From Cyclina sinensis (Eukaryota > Mollusca > Bivalvia > Venerida > Veneridae), in contig JAAONU010000019.1 in NCBI GenBank assembly GCA_012932295.1, positions 27,098,913-27,162,912 on the forward strand: a stretch of 64,000 bases of DNA, read 5' to 3'. A model generated the notes under the pieces. It made no database searches and was not told the origin of the DNA. It was given only the letters and a program-made list of their open reading frames with translations. The translations under genes and the position numbers were made by a program. This document shows, in pieces, positions 50,301 through 62,491 of the stretch (position 1 is the first letter of the stretch; each line of letters begins with the position of its first letter).

Positions 50301-53300
50301 TGACCCCTGGGGGTGGGGCTAACTGTGACCCCAGGGACATGGGTACCAACAATCTTTGCAGGGGTCTTGCTGGTGATCAAGTATTCCAAGTTTGAATGGA
50401 ATATCTTTGACACTTTTTGAGACATGGACATAAAGAAAAAGGTTAACCAAGAAATTTTAACTTGAAAAAGAGGCATAACATTGCAAAAATAAATTTGAGG
50501 GTTATCTGCGCTTGAGAAATGGTGTTGTCTTAAGTGATACAATTAAAAGCATTACAACTGGAAAGTCTGATGAAGAAATATTAAGAAATGGCATAGTTAT
50601 AGCCAATGTTAAGTTTTCTTGACAAAATCCAAGTACTAAAAGGGGCATAACTCTGTCAATTGTGACCTTGACCTAAGGATTTTGGCATCATCACGATCCT
50701 GTTGTCCTAAGCAATATAATTTGAAAGTTTGATGTCGAAATGTTAAGAAATGGCTAAGTTATTGCCAACGTTAAGTTTTCATGACAAAATCCAAGTACAA
50801 AAAGGGGCATAACTCTGTCAAATGTGACCTTGACCTAGAAATTTTGGCATCATCCTGACCCTGTTGTCATAAGCAATACAATTTGAAAGTTTGATAAGAT
50901 AATGTTTAGAAATGGCAAAGTTATAGCTAATGTTAAGTTTTCGTGACGGACTGACGGACAAAGCAATCCCTATGTATCGCCGTTTCTTCGAAAGGGAGTC
51001 ACAAAAAGTTCTTAGAAATACAGCTGTACCTATTATAGTATGTGAGAAAATGTCCGCCACCAATACCACAGCTGTGGGCATTCATCACTCCTAAACACAA
51101 AATTGTGGCTATTGCAGCATCTATTGCACTTCCACCCTGTACAGCCATTACATGGCTAGAAAAAAAGAAAGAAAAAAAAATCATGCTTAATTTTTTTTTT
51201 TTTTCAAATTGCACTTGCTCAATGATATACATGATAATCTTGTTTTAATATAGAGCAATTAGGTTACCCAGTAGTTATAATGGTAAGAAACATACACCAC
51301 TATACTATGAAGGAATAAGGTTACCTATAACTAAACAGTATTTACTTCTAAGCAGATAAAAGCATACAGTAAACTTGATAAAAGATCATCAAAGGATACT
51401 ACAAAAGAAAACTAATGATAACCCTATAGGTTCATGTGAAGAAGTTCTTTAAAAGGATTTCTATTTTCAACTCTATCGGCTCCTAAAAGGGGCCAACCAA
51501 ATTTATTTGAGCAAAATGGATAGAAGGCCATCTAAGAATGCTACAGACTAAGTTTAGTGATGACCAGTCCATTACTTTAAATCAAATAATCATTTAAAAA
51601 TATTTCGATTTTTAGCTCTTATTGCCCCCTAAAAGGGCGCAAAAAATATACTTTTGAACACATCTAATAAAGGACTGTCTAAAAAAATGCTACAGATTAA
51701 ATTTGGTGATAATTCATCCCATTATATTGGGTTATGAGAAGATTTATTTTAGCAATTTTGTAGAGGATGACCTATGGATGCTAAAAATCAAGTATGGCAA
51801 TGATCCATTTATTGATGTCATTTTAAGGTATTTCTATTTACAGTTCTATCAGGCCCTAAAAAGGGCAGACCAAAATAATTTGAGCAAAATTGTTAAATGA
51901 CCATCTAAGGATGCTACCCAAAATGTTTTGTTGATGATCCATCCAATGGTTTATGAGATGTTTAAAGGTATTTATATCTTTAGCTCTAGCAGCCCCTTTA
52001 GCTCTATCAGGGGCCAACCAAATTTATTAGAGCAAATTTGATAGAGGACATTCTAAGAATGCTACAAGCTATTTTTAGCTCTTGTGGCCCCTAAAAGGAG
52101 TCAAATAGTATAAAATTTTCAATTTGCAGGAAGGTCACAAGAATATACTACACATAAAATTTGAAATAAATCTGACCAGTGCTTTCAGAGCCATGCTTTT
52201 AAAACTTTGTCTGCAAAGTTTGTCAAAGCTAAACAAAGGCATGAAAAGGTAAAGTACTACTTTAATTTTTTCTACATATAAATTAGTTCTCTTTTAGTAG
52301 ATATCTTTTTATATAAAAGTTACAATAAAAATATCATTCAAGTAATATACATTGCACCATCTGAGTCACAGACAGGCACACAAAAAAAGAAAAAAAGAAA
52401 CAAGACCTGTCATTGTGAATTAACATATAAACATATACTTAGGACAAGAACATGTTTTTCACTGTAAATGAAGGCCAGACAGTATAGGAAAGTGTGAAAG
52501 AAGAAGTGTGAAAGGTGAAAGGAATGTAAACAAACATGTCAGTGGGTTGGTGTAGGCACACATTTAATAAAACATAAATAACTAAACATATTTATAGTTT
52601 GGAGGTTACCTGTCTGTGAAATTGCTGATGTCAGCCAAAGCACAAGCACCTTTTACATCTGATCACTGTATCATTTATTTTTAACTTGAATCATTTTTAC
52701 GAGCATAGGAAGTAGATGCGTTTACTCACTGTTAATTTAGTAATACCATAAATAACTACATGTATACTGATTGTGATTATCATAAATGACAAGAAACAAC
52801 AAAAGAAGTAAACATATATGTTCTTTGTCAGTTGAGATAAATGCTCTGATTATTATTTACAATAGCTAATAAATTCTTCTAGAACAAAATATTATTATTC
52901 ATCATAATTATAAATGTTGATACCAAATAACTTAAAACTCTAAAAGCATATTTTTCAAGAAATATTTCATGAGATCATCCAAACTAGGCATTCAAGAATA
53001 ACAAAATTGCTGACCGGAACAACCATCAATGTTTTTTTACGAAAAATTTCCATTCCAGTTAAGTGTAACCTTAACCTTTAAGCTACAAATCTAGGATTTT
53101 CTCAATTTTCAACACATTTACCCATGATTGTTTCAAAATCCATCAATGTATAACAAAAATTATGCACAAAACACGATCATCTACTCACAATGATGTCACA
53201 ACTTTTGACATACAAGTGTGACCTTGACCTTTGAGCTGGAGACCTGATTCTTGCTTGTGACATGTTTTCATGATGTCTAAGACATTTATGCCAAGTCATT

Positions 53301-55306
53301 TTTAAAATCCATCCAGGGATGTCATAACTGTTGACCTGACACGACCATCATTGCACTTTTATGAAATATTCATATCATGACTTTGGGATATATAAGTGTG
53401 ACCTTATCCTCCTGAGGTAGACATCCTGATTTTTGCGCTGCAACACATTGTCATTATCTCTGAACACCTTTATGACAAGTCATTTTAAAATTCATCCAGT
53501 GATGTCAGAATTGTTGAAAGGAGTCACTGACCATCAATGCACTTTTATGAAATATCCATGATCATGACTTTTGACATACAAGTGTCACCTTGACCTCTAA
53601 GCTAGGACACCTGATTCTTGCGCACAATAAATCGCCATTATGTTCAACACATTTCATGCCAAGTCATTTTAAAATTAAACATCCAGGGATGACAGAATTG
53701 TTGACCTGATGCAACCAGTCAATGCACTTTAATGAAAATTTCCTTTCAAGTCCAAGTGTGACCTTTACCTTTGACCTACAAACCTGGGTCTTGCATGTGA
53801 CACATCGTCTCAATGTGCCACACATTTATGCAAATTATTTCAAAATCCATCCGTGACTGACAAAGTTATGGACTGTACAAAAAGCAGGCAGATGAATGGA
53901 CAGGCAATTCAAAAACTATATGCTTCTCTTTGGGGTCATAAAAAGAAAACAAACAGACAGAAAAAAAACCCACTGTAATTGGTGAAGGATAAAAACTATA
54001 TAATACTACACATTTCTTGTTCACTTGTACTAAACTAAACCACATTGGCAGCTTTGTGTTCATTTGTTAATTGTTACAACATATACAACTTAAGCCGAAT
54101 ACAGCTGACATATATACAGCTTACGTTGGTTTTTGTTGTATGCTCACAAATACAGCTCACCATAAGCTGTATACATTGTCAACCAACAAATACTAGCTCA
54201 CGCATGAGCTGTAATTGGCATAAGGTGTATACAGTTTAACATGGCATTCTTATAACTGAAAAATAATTTTTCAGAGTCAAAACTGTCTCCTTATATTTAG
54301 TTACAATAATTTTGCACTGAAAAATAATTATAAGTAATGACACTTTGAACAAGTTAAAATAAAGTGGACCTTAAGATGTATTTGCCGTGTACAAACTGTA
54401 TATAATTCAGAATGAAAGATTTAAATTTTGACAGTGTTTGCCGTTTTACATACTTTAACTTACTCATATTTATGCACACATTAAGAACAAAATCATTTTC
54501 ATGCCTATGTTTATACCACAAATTAATCTGTATTTGATCAATGTACAAGCACAGGTACACTGTAGATAAGATAATAGCGCTTGTCAATTAACTTCAAAAC
54601 TTACTTCCCAATTTTTGAACACTCTTCTGAATCTGCGGCTACCGCTGCGAACCTGTATTTACCCTCTTTCGAGACTGACGGCTTGTTATACAAAGGCGAG
54701 AGCATTGTGGCTTTCATTTGTGTTTCTTCATTATCTTTCTTTTTGTTCAAGCCTACACCAAGCCCCACGCCAAGGGCCACAATAAGGACAAGGCTTACGA
54801 TCGTCACAATTGCCCAGGTTCGACCTTTTGATATTCTGAAACAAAGATACAGTAGTTTTATCAGAAATATCTTTGCCTGCTTTCGAACCTATTGTACACC
54901 TTTAAGGCGTAACAACTTTACAATCACTGTGTATCATTCTGATGGAAATACATATAAAATCAAGCAGTTCTGTGATATCTTTTTTGAATTTTTATAACAT
55001 TTGCTTTCAGTTGCTTTTTTTTGCATTAAATTCACTTTAAAACAAGCTTATTTAAACATCTAGAACAAAACTAGTTTGTAACATTTTCATCCATCAAGAG
55101 AACATAAATCTTATTTCTTCAGATTATTTATATGTGAGATATTTTGATTTTTTCTTAAATTAAGGCGTTGAATTCTATTTTGCTTTTGTTTTTGCAGACA
55201 ATTTCTCTTTGGAAATTTCTGCAGAAGATATGTGCTCAGTAAACCTATTTGAATTAGTCAAACCTTTATCATGTTTATAGAGCTCTTTTTACCTTCCACT
55301 TCCCAT
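41352..55306 (-). CDS. GGT1: Gamma-glutamyltransferase / glutathione hydrolase proenzyme
   Basis: Twelve coding exons in transcript order: 55306-55293, 54835-54605, 51155-51030, 49330-49230, 48738-48540, 46919-46756, 46262-46113, 45637-45483, 44843-44656, 44334-44074 (or to 44094), 41728-41614 (or from 41712), 41495-41352, giving 603-615 aa. An N-terminal cytosolic stub and a transmembrane anchor at about residues 12-34 make it a type II membrane protein. The Arg that binds the substrate carboxylate is R135 (GREQAP). The precursor should cut itself before T421 (DDGTSHLSV), which becomes the catalytic Thr of the small subunit. [21 protein letters not shown] and GGSGGS supply the other binding and oxyanion residues. 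It ends [11 protein letters not shown], as in the family. It hydrolyses extracellular glutathione and its conjugates or transfers the glutamyl group. It belongs to the animal GGT1/GGT5 group; the symbol is by similarity. Confidence 0.95.
42168..43245 (+). repeat. Tandem array with palindromic head in GGT intron 10
   Basis: Head TATGCCCCCGAAAGGAGGCATA at about 42170, CTGTCTGTCCCTCC, then about five units of 160-168 bp ('aaaatcttgtcctcgcttcat', 'gtttgtcaccaagcc', 'catcaggagtttctgctc'). The tail is CATTTGTCAATTTCCAGTGA. Confidence 0.7.
43262..43731 (-). pseudogene. APE-type endonuclease fragment of a retroelement
   Basis: Two overlapping minus-strand frames together cover most of an endonuclease/exonuclease/phosphatase domain. 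The upstream piece (43519-43731) has [12 protein letters not shown] and CVGVHII; the downstream piece (43262-43522) has [17 protein letters not shown] and [13 protein letters not shown] and the DH pair are the core metal and catalytic motifs of this fold. A frameshift separates the pieces, and the fragment stops before the C-terminal SDH motif. Source is a non-LTR retrotransposon or an endonuclease-bearing Helitron; no reverse transcriptase or helicase is adjacent. It lies inside GGT intron 10 between two tandem arrays. Confidence 0.7.
43740..43890 (-). repeat. Single repeat unit with GACGGACAGAC run
   Basis: One unit of the 'ggttggtactgatcactcctgtaa ... gccggacaag' type (compare 17700-18080) followed by GGATGGACGGACAGACAG. 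Confidence 0.55.
47575..48490 (-). repeat. Tandem array in GGT intron 5
   Basis: About six units of 130-147 bp with 'taacagtgaccttgac', 'gatgttacacctgtgtacca' and 'tttaaatctgtcaagcc'. It ends GACCGACAGACTGACCGACC just before exon 5. Confidence 0.65.
50280..51000 (-). repeat. Tandem array next to GGT exon 3
   Basis: About three units of 163-170 bp with 'aaaaggggcataactctgtc', 'tgtgaccttgaccta' and 'gccaatgttaagttttc'. It ends GACGGACTGACGGAC 30-50 bp before exon 3. Confidence 0.65.
51420..52240. repeat. Tandem array in GGT intron 2
   Basis: About four diverged units near 150 bp with 'cctaaaaggggccaaccaaa', 'gaggacattctaagaatgcta' style phrases and 'ttagctct'. No head palindrome was found. 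Confidence 0.55.
53000..53945. repeat. Tandem array in GGT intron 2
   Basis: About five units near 175 bp with 'acaagtgtgaccttgacc', 'caagtcattttaaaatccatcc' and 'gcacttttatgaaat'. It ends with a GGACAGG run near 53898. Confidence 0.6.
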
Positions 55307-55345
55307 GGCTGTTTCTTCGGAGTCTTGTTCTCTGTCTTAATCCTG
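55307..55345 (-). promoter_or_regulatory. GGT 5' leader with a probable 5'-UTR intron
   Basis: The exon holding the start codon appears to begin after an acceptor (GTATTACAG) near 55344. An in-frame TAA lies 30 bp before the ATG, which supports the ATG at 55306. The transcription start would be further upstream and was not identified. Confidence 0.5.
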
Positions 55346-55729
55346 TAATACATCTATATGTTTTTATGTTTGTTAGTGACCTTTACAATGAAATAAGACA
55401 GAACATATGTATGGAGACATTTGACATAAAATTAACTGTTAAATCTGTCAGATATTGAAAAATTATGTTTAATGACAGACACTTATCCCAGGAAATCTGC
55501 TAAGACTTTTTATGCAATGAAGAGATAGCGTTTTTTTAATTAAAATTATGATGATTCTTTTCTAATCTTTTCATTATTGATGTCTGAAACTGCTTGTCAT
55601 ATTGAACACTGTAATAAAAGTTTGATTATAATAAGTTTTCGCTCTTTTACATTGTAGCATAGTTAAGGTGACTTATAATTCCATTGGGCCGGATGCTACT
55701 GTATATATATATTCTCATTACTGGAAAAG

Positions 55730-55879
55730 ATCAGAAACTCAACAACAGTTTAAAACAGTCGGACTGTATTTAATCAAATAGTATCTAACATGTTCACGTC
55801 AAGTAACTTAACTATGGCATTATATTAATTGTTATGGCTGACAATTACAACTACAGCGTACATGACAAAGAATGACAGA
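55730..55879 (+). repeat. Direct duplication, copy 1
   Basis: Pairs with 56328-56458. Shared phrases in the same order: AGAAACTCAACAACA, AGTATCTAACATGTT, AAGTAACTTAA, GGCATTATATT, ACAATTACAACT and GACAAAGAATGACAGA, with small gaps. Confidence 0.7.
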
Positions 55880-56327
55880 CAAGCTAAAATATGCAAAATG
55901 AAAACTTATGAAAAAGAAATGAGTATCTGAGATTGTAAAGGTACTGCTATTAATATAACAAAGAATTTTATTAAAAAACCTGAAATTAAAAATGCACTTC
56001 ATTATACAAGTATTTTATCTTATTATGTCTACACTGTCGTCTAAGTGAATCTCCACATCCACTGCAGATCATATGATACATATTCAATCTGTAATGTTCA
56101 TGTCATTGAGTGTCCTCTCAAATACATACTTCCGTTAGTAGAATTTTTATACACCTTTTTTTTTTTCAACCATAACAAGAAGAGACAGAAGAGGTGGTTT
56201 GTTGTCCAGTTCATGCAGACAGATGAATCTGAAATATATACAAGAAAAAACAGCAGAAGACTGAAAAACCAGAAGAAATAAACAAAACAAAAACAAAATA
56301 TATGGGTTGGGAGTGTTGGTTAAAAAG

Positions 56328-56458
56328 AGCAGAAACTCAACAACAATTAAAAACAGTTTGTAATAAATCAAAAAGTATCTAACATGTTGATGTAAAGTAA
56401 CTTAAGTTTGGCATTATATTGTTATGGCATACAATTACAACTGACAAAGAATGACAGA
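56328..56458 (+). repeat. Direct duplication, copy 2
   Basis: Second copy of 55730-55879, about 600 bp downstream and slightly shorter because of indels. Confidence 0.7.
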
Positions 56459-58660
56459 TGTGAATGTTTACCTTAATAAGTTTTGATAAATTTATGTAAC
56501 AGCCCTGATCCCCAAATGGTGGCATCAGCTGGGGCAATATATGGCAGTTACCGTATTCTAAAAGTCTTATGGAAACATGCCGGACATTGGGCAGTCACCG
56601 AACGATCAAACAAAATAATATATTTGTACACTGGCAATCAGTTTCACTACAAAGTAATGCCAACACCAGATCAGTGGGCATGTAATTCACATACGCAAGA
56701 GAATCGGACATAAAAACTTATACACTGGACATACAGACACAATCTTAAATTCCTACGCCGGACTATCAGACGCTATTTAATCACCAGACACCATATAAGT
56801 CTAAAGTCGGACATCGGAACATTATATTTCAAAACGGACATATGCTTGACTGAATTACTGATGTATTAAAAATATTTCTAACATAAGTACTACGGTGTTT
56901 AGAAATTTCTTGTACCTATCTATGAACTTCAAGCCATGTACACTGCATGTGGCTGCATTCCAATGACGCCCTTGAATGCCAAGGCATGCTGCCTATTTTC
57001 AAACATAATACCCATACCTTTGTCTGAAAGGTGAAGAGTCTCTAATACTCTGGATTTTCAAATATCTTGGGATATCGCATGTAACAACCACCCATACCGA
57101 TGCACAGTTTTGATAAAGCAGAATAATTTTAAGCCTTCTCCGGCCTTTGTTTTACTTTACTGTGATTAATTTCATATCTGTATTGCAGCCTTGGTAGAAT
57201 TTGAAAAAAAAAAAATTCTTGTATAACTGAAAGTAAAAGTGAAATTTCTTGAACCACTGTTTTCAGGATGTGTTGTGCATATTAAACCTAAATTGATTTG
57301 ACCTAGATCGTTTCCACCGCAGTGTTTGATAATCTCGTATGAAGCTTGTTTATTCTTTAACATACTTTGTACAGTACTTATTAGGTGGTGCCCAACTGCC
57401 CATGCATACCACGCCATTCTACATGTCCTCCAAATTCAAGGCAAAGGTTTTTGTCCAAGACAAAATGGAAATAAAAGTGTCTTATGGAGGAGCCTATTAT
57501 CTAAACAGTAAATGCACCTGTAAGTTTAAGATATTGATTAGACCAGTATGAATTAGATGAAAATGTAAAACTTGTCTACAGTTGGTATAGCTATCAATTA
57601 GAATGATGTCACTCTATATAAGCCACAAATTCGGATTTCGGAATCTGTTGGGGATTGAAAACCCAGTAAATACTGTTATATGGGTCTGATGTATGTTTTG
57701 TATGCAGACGATTTACCAATGCCCGAATTGTTTTAAGAGCTTTTCTTCAGAACCTAAACTATGAAGGAAGCTCAGTGCACCTTCTCTTGAGAAAGAATGT
57801 CTTTGGAAGGTTGTTAACTAGTGGAACTTCTAACAACTTGTGTGTTTTTTGAAGGACGGATCTGAAAATGATATGTTGTAAGAGGTGAACTAGAATCTAT
57901 CCATATGACAAAGAATTGGGACATTTTCCAAGTTTACAAGAACCAGTCTCAGGTTACCGGAATTTTCTTCTGGCAAGGGAACTTCTACAAAACAACCTTG
58001 GCCCAGCTGGTCAGTTTTTGACTGAGTCAAAACACTAGTATAAACCCTTTCTCTGTAAGCCTAACTCCACTACTAGGAAAAGTTATTTTGCTTACTCACA
58101 ACAAAGAGTAAACTGCTAACTGAAAAGCCACTGAAAAAAGGGGCCTGTTCATACAGATTTGCATACAAAGCAAACGGTAGCAACTGTTGTTCTGTGAAGC
58201 AGTTAGAAACTTATTGGTTTCCTGATATCTTTTTGAGTTTGATTTCTCTGCATACCTTGCAGGAGTTTTAGGATATTAAAAAACTGTGTTTCATCTTTGA
58301 AATTATTAAGTTTATTTATATTTATTTATTATCGATCTGTGTTATAACAGCTCAGTATTGTGCACGAGTTATTGCCATATATGGTAATATGTAGGATTAG
58401 CGGTTCATATATAAACCGCTGGTGATTGATTTTTCTCCATTCGAGGTCACATACAGGCATTCAAACTAAAACTTGTTTAGTTTGTTTTCCCCACCCACAT
58501 ACCCGCCCGTTCTGTTTAAAATAAAAAATCGCTTTATATTCCATAGATTTTTGTATAGTCAGTGATAATCAATCAATCATCTTGTTATAATTCCATTCTG
58601 ATCCAGATCGTAGCTTTCATTTTTACTTACTCAACGCAGTGTTATTTGTGTTGTAACAAT
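56459..58660. other. Unassigned region upstream of GGT
   Basis: No coding exon or named repeat recognised. A run with several CCGGACAT-like words lies at 56575-56830. Confidence 0.4.
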
Positions 58661-58675
58661 TGCAGTTTAAGATTT

Positions 58676-58708
58676 AATAAATTGGCATTGTAAAAAAAAA
58701 AAAAAAAA
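58676..58708 (+). other. AATAAA plus A17 tract, possible retroposed 3' end
   Basis: AATAAA at 58676-58681 is followed 11 bp later by 17 consecutive A. Genomic poly(A) at the usual cleavage distance suggests a reverse-transcribed 3' end. No coding sequence was recognised upstream, and a chance A-run is possible. Confidence 0.3.
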
Positions 58709-59149
58709 CTTCAGCATTTAACGGTAGAAGACGATCTAGAATTTAATGTATAGATTTATACACATATTTGTATCATTATGTTATCATGTTGTTTATCTAT
58801 TTCAGATCGAACGATTTTCTGTCGTTTTCATAACTGAATGAAAATGGAGAGTGTGTGCGAGTTTTCCTTGTATTTCTTTTCCGACTTTGAGTGAATGAAA
58901 GAAGGTGCTTTCTTGGACATCATGAATACTTGTGTATATACTTATTTCTGTTTATCTATGTTAAGAGATGGACTCAATTATATCACATTCAGTGGTATAT
59001 ACATATATATTTTTCTGGAAACCATCAGTGTGTTAGCGTAATAGACTGATATTAATAAATAAATGAATGCCTGTATTGACCACTTCTATATCTTTGTTTG
59101 TTGTTTATTTATAACAAAGTTATAAAATTGTAAGGTGATAAATAATTTA

Positions 59150-59504
59150 TGTTTGTCTGAAGGAACTGAAAGAAAACATAAATTTAACTTATAGCTGATA
59201 AATGACTGCTCACAGTTCTTTATTGCAAACCTCTTTAAAGACATAAATGCTAATTATATTCCATAATTTCTTGTAATAGTGAAGTCTTCTGAAACTTTTG
59301 AAGGAATTAATTCCAGACTGGTAGCTTCTACGGGTATTTGCCATTAGTGATTGTTGAGACCTCTAGCAATCAAATTACTTCTGATCCAAAAGTTGAATAA
59401 ATTTCTGCTGAATTAAGAGGAGGTTTTGAAGCATATGCAGGTAAAAAGTTTCAATAATCTTGAAATTTGCAAGGACTCAGGCCTTCACATATTTCATTCT
59501 GTTT
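59150..59504 (-). pseudogene. DIRS-type element: end of RNase H and start of tyrosine recombinase (decayed)
   Basis: Directly after the RNase H frame the minus strand continues, past a nonsense codon, with a KQNEIC-xx-LS block that matches the usual end of DIRS RNase H (GxxNxxADxLSR). Further on, YQSGINSFKSF and an LW-IISI-Y stretch resemble the N-terminal SAM-like domain of the DIRS tyrosine recombinase. Several stops interrupt it; the catalytic recombinase domain was not found. Confidence 0.5.
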
Positions 59505-60350
59505 TCATGGTATATGTTCAGCCTTTATTTGAATATTCTGAAATAATAGTCCTAACACTAATTTATGAATCAGAAACAGGACATGACTATAACAAGAGGA
59601 TATTCTATTTAGGATCTGAACTACACTAAGATTATCTGTATGTATGATTATCTTTTTGCCTCTTAACTTTGAATCCCACAGACAGAAAGATAGAACTATT
59701 GGCACAAGTTCTAGAAAAGTCATGTGTTTAAAGATTTTGTCACTCCAACAAACCGGCCATTTATTTTAAGAAAAATCTATGCTCTGTGATGAAAAGCCCA
59801 CTCCCAGCATCCAAGATTTTTGTTTCCTGCAGCATCTGTATTTAAATCTTATTCTAGGTCGTGATTCGAAACCAAGTTTAAACTGCTAAATACTGAGACT
59901 CCATTATACTTTTCAAGAAAAACAAAAATGGGTGTATTTAGATTCTGACGAATTTTTGTTGTGATGCAGATAAAATGGTGAGGTCTTTTAGCTTGTGACA
60001 GCTTGTGAAGATATTGCTTATTGAAAATTAAAAGCTTGCCCGACATGAATCGCTGTAGTGAAGAAATTTAGGAGGCTCACCAGTAATTGAAATACAGTTG
60101 ATCTCACCTTTTTTAAGGCAATTATCATATCCTGTAAAGTGTAAACACTGATTAGCTTAGGATTTTTTTTTTTTCAAATGGAATTCGTATTTCCATGCAT
60201 AGCAACTGTATCCAATACGAAACCTAGGTAGTTGAGTTATGTGGCAGGACCTTCCATTCTTTCTTCACTGAGCAGGATATTAATGTCAGTACAAATGGAC
60301 TGAAAAAAAGGACATCAGATTATTGCACTGTGATGTTTCAGCCCTGCCTA
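59505..60350 (-). pseudogene. DIRS-type retrotransposon: RT thumb/connection and RNase H (decayed)
   Basis: At 59505-59723 lies a clear RNase H segment (FLELVPIVLSF, KKIIIHTDNLSVVQILN, IQIKAEHIP). At 59849-60046 is the connection (SGKLLIFNKQYL, FLEKYNGVSV). At about 60130-60350 broken frames carry the SICTDINI and EIRIPFE blocks that flank the LGF-x-LDT motif of DIRS reverse transcriptases. Stops and shifts separate the pieces. The order on the minus strand agrees with a single element that continues at 61923-62491. Confidence 0.75.
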
Positions 60351-60379
60351 GAAAAACAAGAAACTGGTAAAACCAAATA

Positions 60380-61895
60380 ATGCTCCCCGAAGTATTTTTG
60401 TTCAGAAAAGTGAGAAATGTACCATCAATGGTATTTCAATGACATATGATATTAAATACTTTTTAAGTTATAGTAAGACTAATCATGATGGAACATATTA
60501 ATTTTGTGGATTTATAGCATAAAAAAGCCACATTTGTAAGGACAGTTGATTTACTGCAAAATTTACCTGCTACTAATGTTTAATGTGTGAATCAATGTTT
60601 GCCAGAATTTTTATTATCACAACAAGAGGTGTCAAGTGCTTGGCTGGCGACCTGTACTTCATATATAATCAGTATTGTTCTCCAGAATTCCAGCTGATAA
60701 GCCATTGATTTATCTATCAATTGGGTTGCTATATTAAGTTTATAGAGGGAGATAATTAAAAATAACTAACTGATGGAAAGTGATGGTTCTTTAACACTGC
60801 ACTTCCTTTCACTGGTCTTTATAACTGTGTGAAGTTTTATTCAACTTCTTTCAATACTTTTTGAGTTATTTTCCTAACAAGCATTACTAGGTATTATAAA
60901 GGGAGATAATTAGAAAACAATTAATGTAGAGTGATGGTTTTTTAACTCACTAGTCTCTATAACTGTGTAAAGATTTAATGATATATCATTGAAACTTTAG
61001 AACTTATACTCCAGACAAGAATTATTTAGCTTAAAATTGTAATTTTCATTAAGGGAGATAATTCAAAAACTAAGCAAGGTAGAATTAAGGTTCATAAAAC
61101 ACTGCATTTCCTCCAACTGTTTCTATTAAAGATCACTGTATGAAGTTTTGATAAAAGTCCTGAAATAGTTTTTAACTTATTCTCCCTACAAGCATAATTA
61201 AGTACTATAAAGAGAGATTATTCATAACCTAAGTAATGTGTAAGGGTTATGGTTTTTTGACACTACACTTCTTCTCACTAATCTTTATAACTGTGTGGAG
61301 TTTCAATGAGATATCATTGATAGTTTAGAAGTTGTACTCTGGACAAGCATAATTATTAAACATGTTAAGTATCATTAAGGGAGATAATTCAAAAATCAAG
61401 CAAGGTAAACATATGGTTATTGAACAGTGCACTTTCACTCACTAGTATCTATGACTGTGTGAAGTTTTAATCAAGTTCCTTCAATACTTTTTACCTTTAG
61501 TTAATATCCGGACAAGCTTTATTAAGTATAATGAGTATTATAACGGGAGATAATTAAGAAAACTTTAAGTAAAATAGAGTTATGGTCCTTCAACACTGCA
61601 CTTCCTCTGAATAGTCTTTATAACTGTGTGGAGTTTCAATATCATGAACAGTTTAGGTGTTATATTCCAGACAAGCATTATTAATTTAAGGGAGATAAAT
61701 AAAAAATTATGCAAGGTAGAATTATGGTGCACTGCCTGTCACTTGTTTCTATTAATGTGGAATTATGGTTCTTGGACAATGCACGCCTGTCCCTTGTTTC
61801 TATTAATGTGTTAAGTTTCAATCAAATTTCTTCAATACTTTTCAAGTTATTCTCTGGACAAGAGTGTGACGGAAGGACGGATGGACAATTAATGA
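60380..61895 (-). repeat. Tandem array that splits the DIRS element
   Basis: About seven units of roughly 155 bp with 'agggagataatt', 'aacactgcacttcct', 'taactgtgtgaagttt' and 'caagcattatta'. The right end carries GACGGAAGGACGGATGGAC; the left end carries the tail motif AATGCTCCCCGAA at 60384. It sits exactly between RT segments of the DIRS element. Confidence 0.7.
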
Positions 61896-61922
61896 TGTAA
61901 GTGTTTAGATTGATCATAGGCA

Positions 61923-62491
61923 CTATGTAATTATACTATAAATCCACTGCAAAGCAATAGAAAAGCAATCAAAAATAGCCCAGCTTATAGATGCTTCATG
62001 GGGCAACACTTTCTGGTCCAAGTATTTATTTTCAAATTGAATTCCCAGTAAAGTGAAATCTTTCCAGTGTACTGGACAGAGAATGAAAGCAGAGTGAGAA
62101 TGGACTTTCCATACTAGAGCACCATTTCCAAGTTTTTGGATCATAGTGATGACATTATCAAGTTTTGGATACTGAACTGAGCAGAAATTTGAGTCTATAA
62201 AATCATTAAGGCTATTGCGTTATGGAAACAACAAATTCATAATTAGGCGTCCGCCCCTGACTTTTTTTATGAACGAGTCCGACAATGTTTATTTGTAGAT
62301 TTGAGAAAGACAACAATTCGAACGAAACCTATGATATGACCTAGGCTTACTTCTTTGTCAAATTTAGCTTTAAAAATATCAGAATGAAGACTAGCTGACC
62401 TTAATTTCTTTGAGTGCATGTAGTTTTGATGACCGGAGTATTGGAGTAAAAATCCATCTCTAAAACCTGACAAGAAGAAAGCTTTTTTCAA
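61923..62491 (-). pseudogene. DIRS-type retrotransposon: N-terminal half of reverse transcriptase (decayed)
   Basis: 62267-62491 has FFLSGFRDGFLLQYSGH and then LRSA / FDKEVSLG-HI, the usual RT entry of DIRS elements (GF-x-GF-x-L-x-Y-x-G ... KE-x-x-LGR). 61923-62144 has GALVWKVHSHSAFILCPVH and FTLLGIQFENKYLDQKVLP, the palm A motif region in which the usual D before the I/V-xSAF is replaced by H here. SIALQWI follows. The catalytic DD block should fall where the tandem array now lies. Frames are broken between the two parts. Confidence 0.75.
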
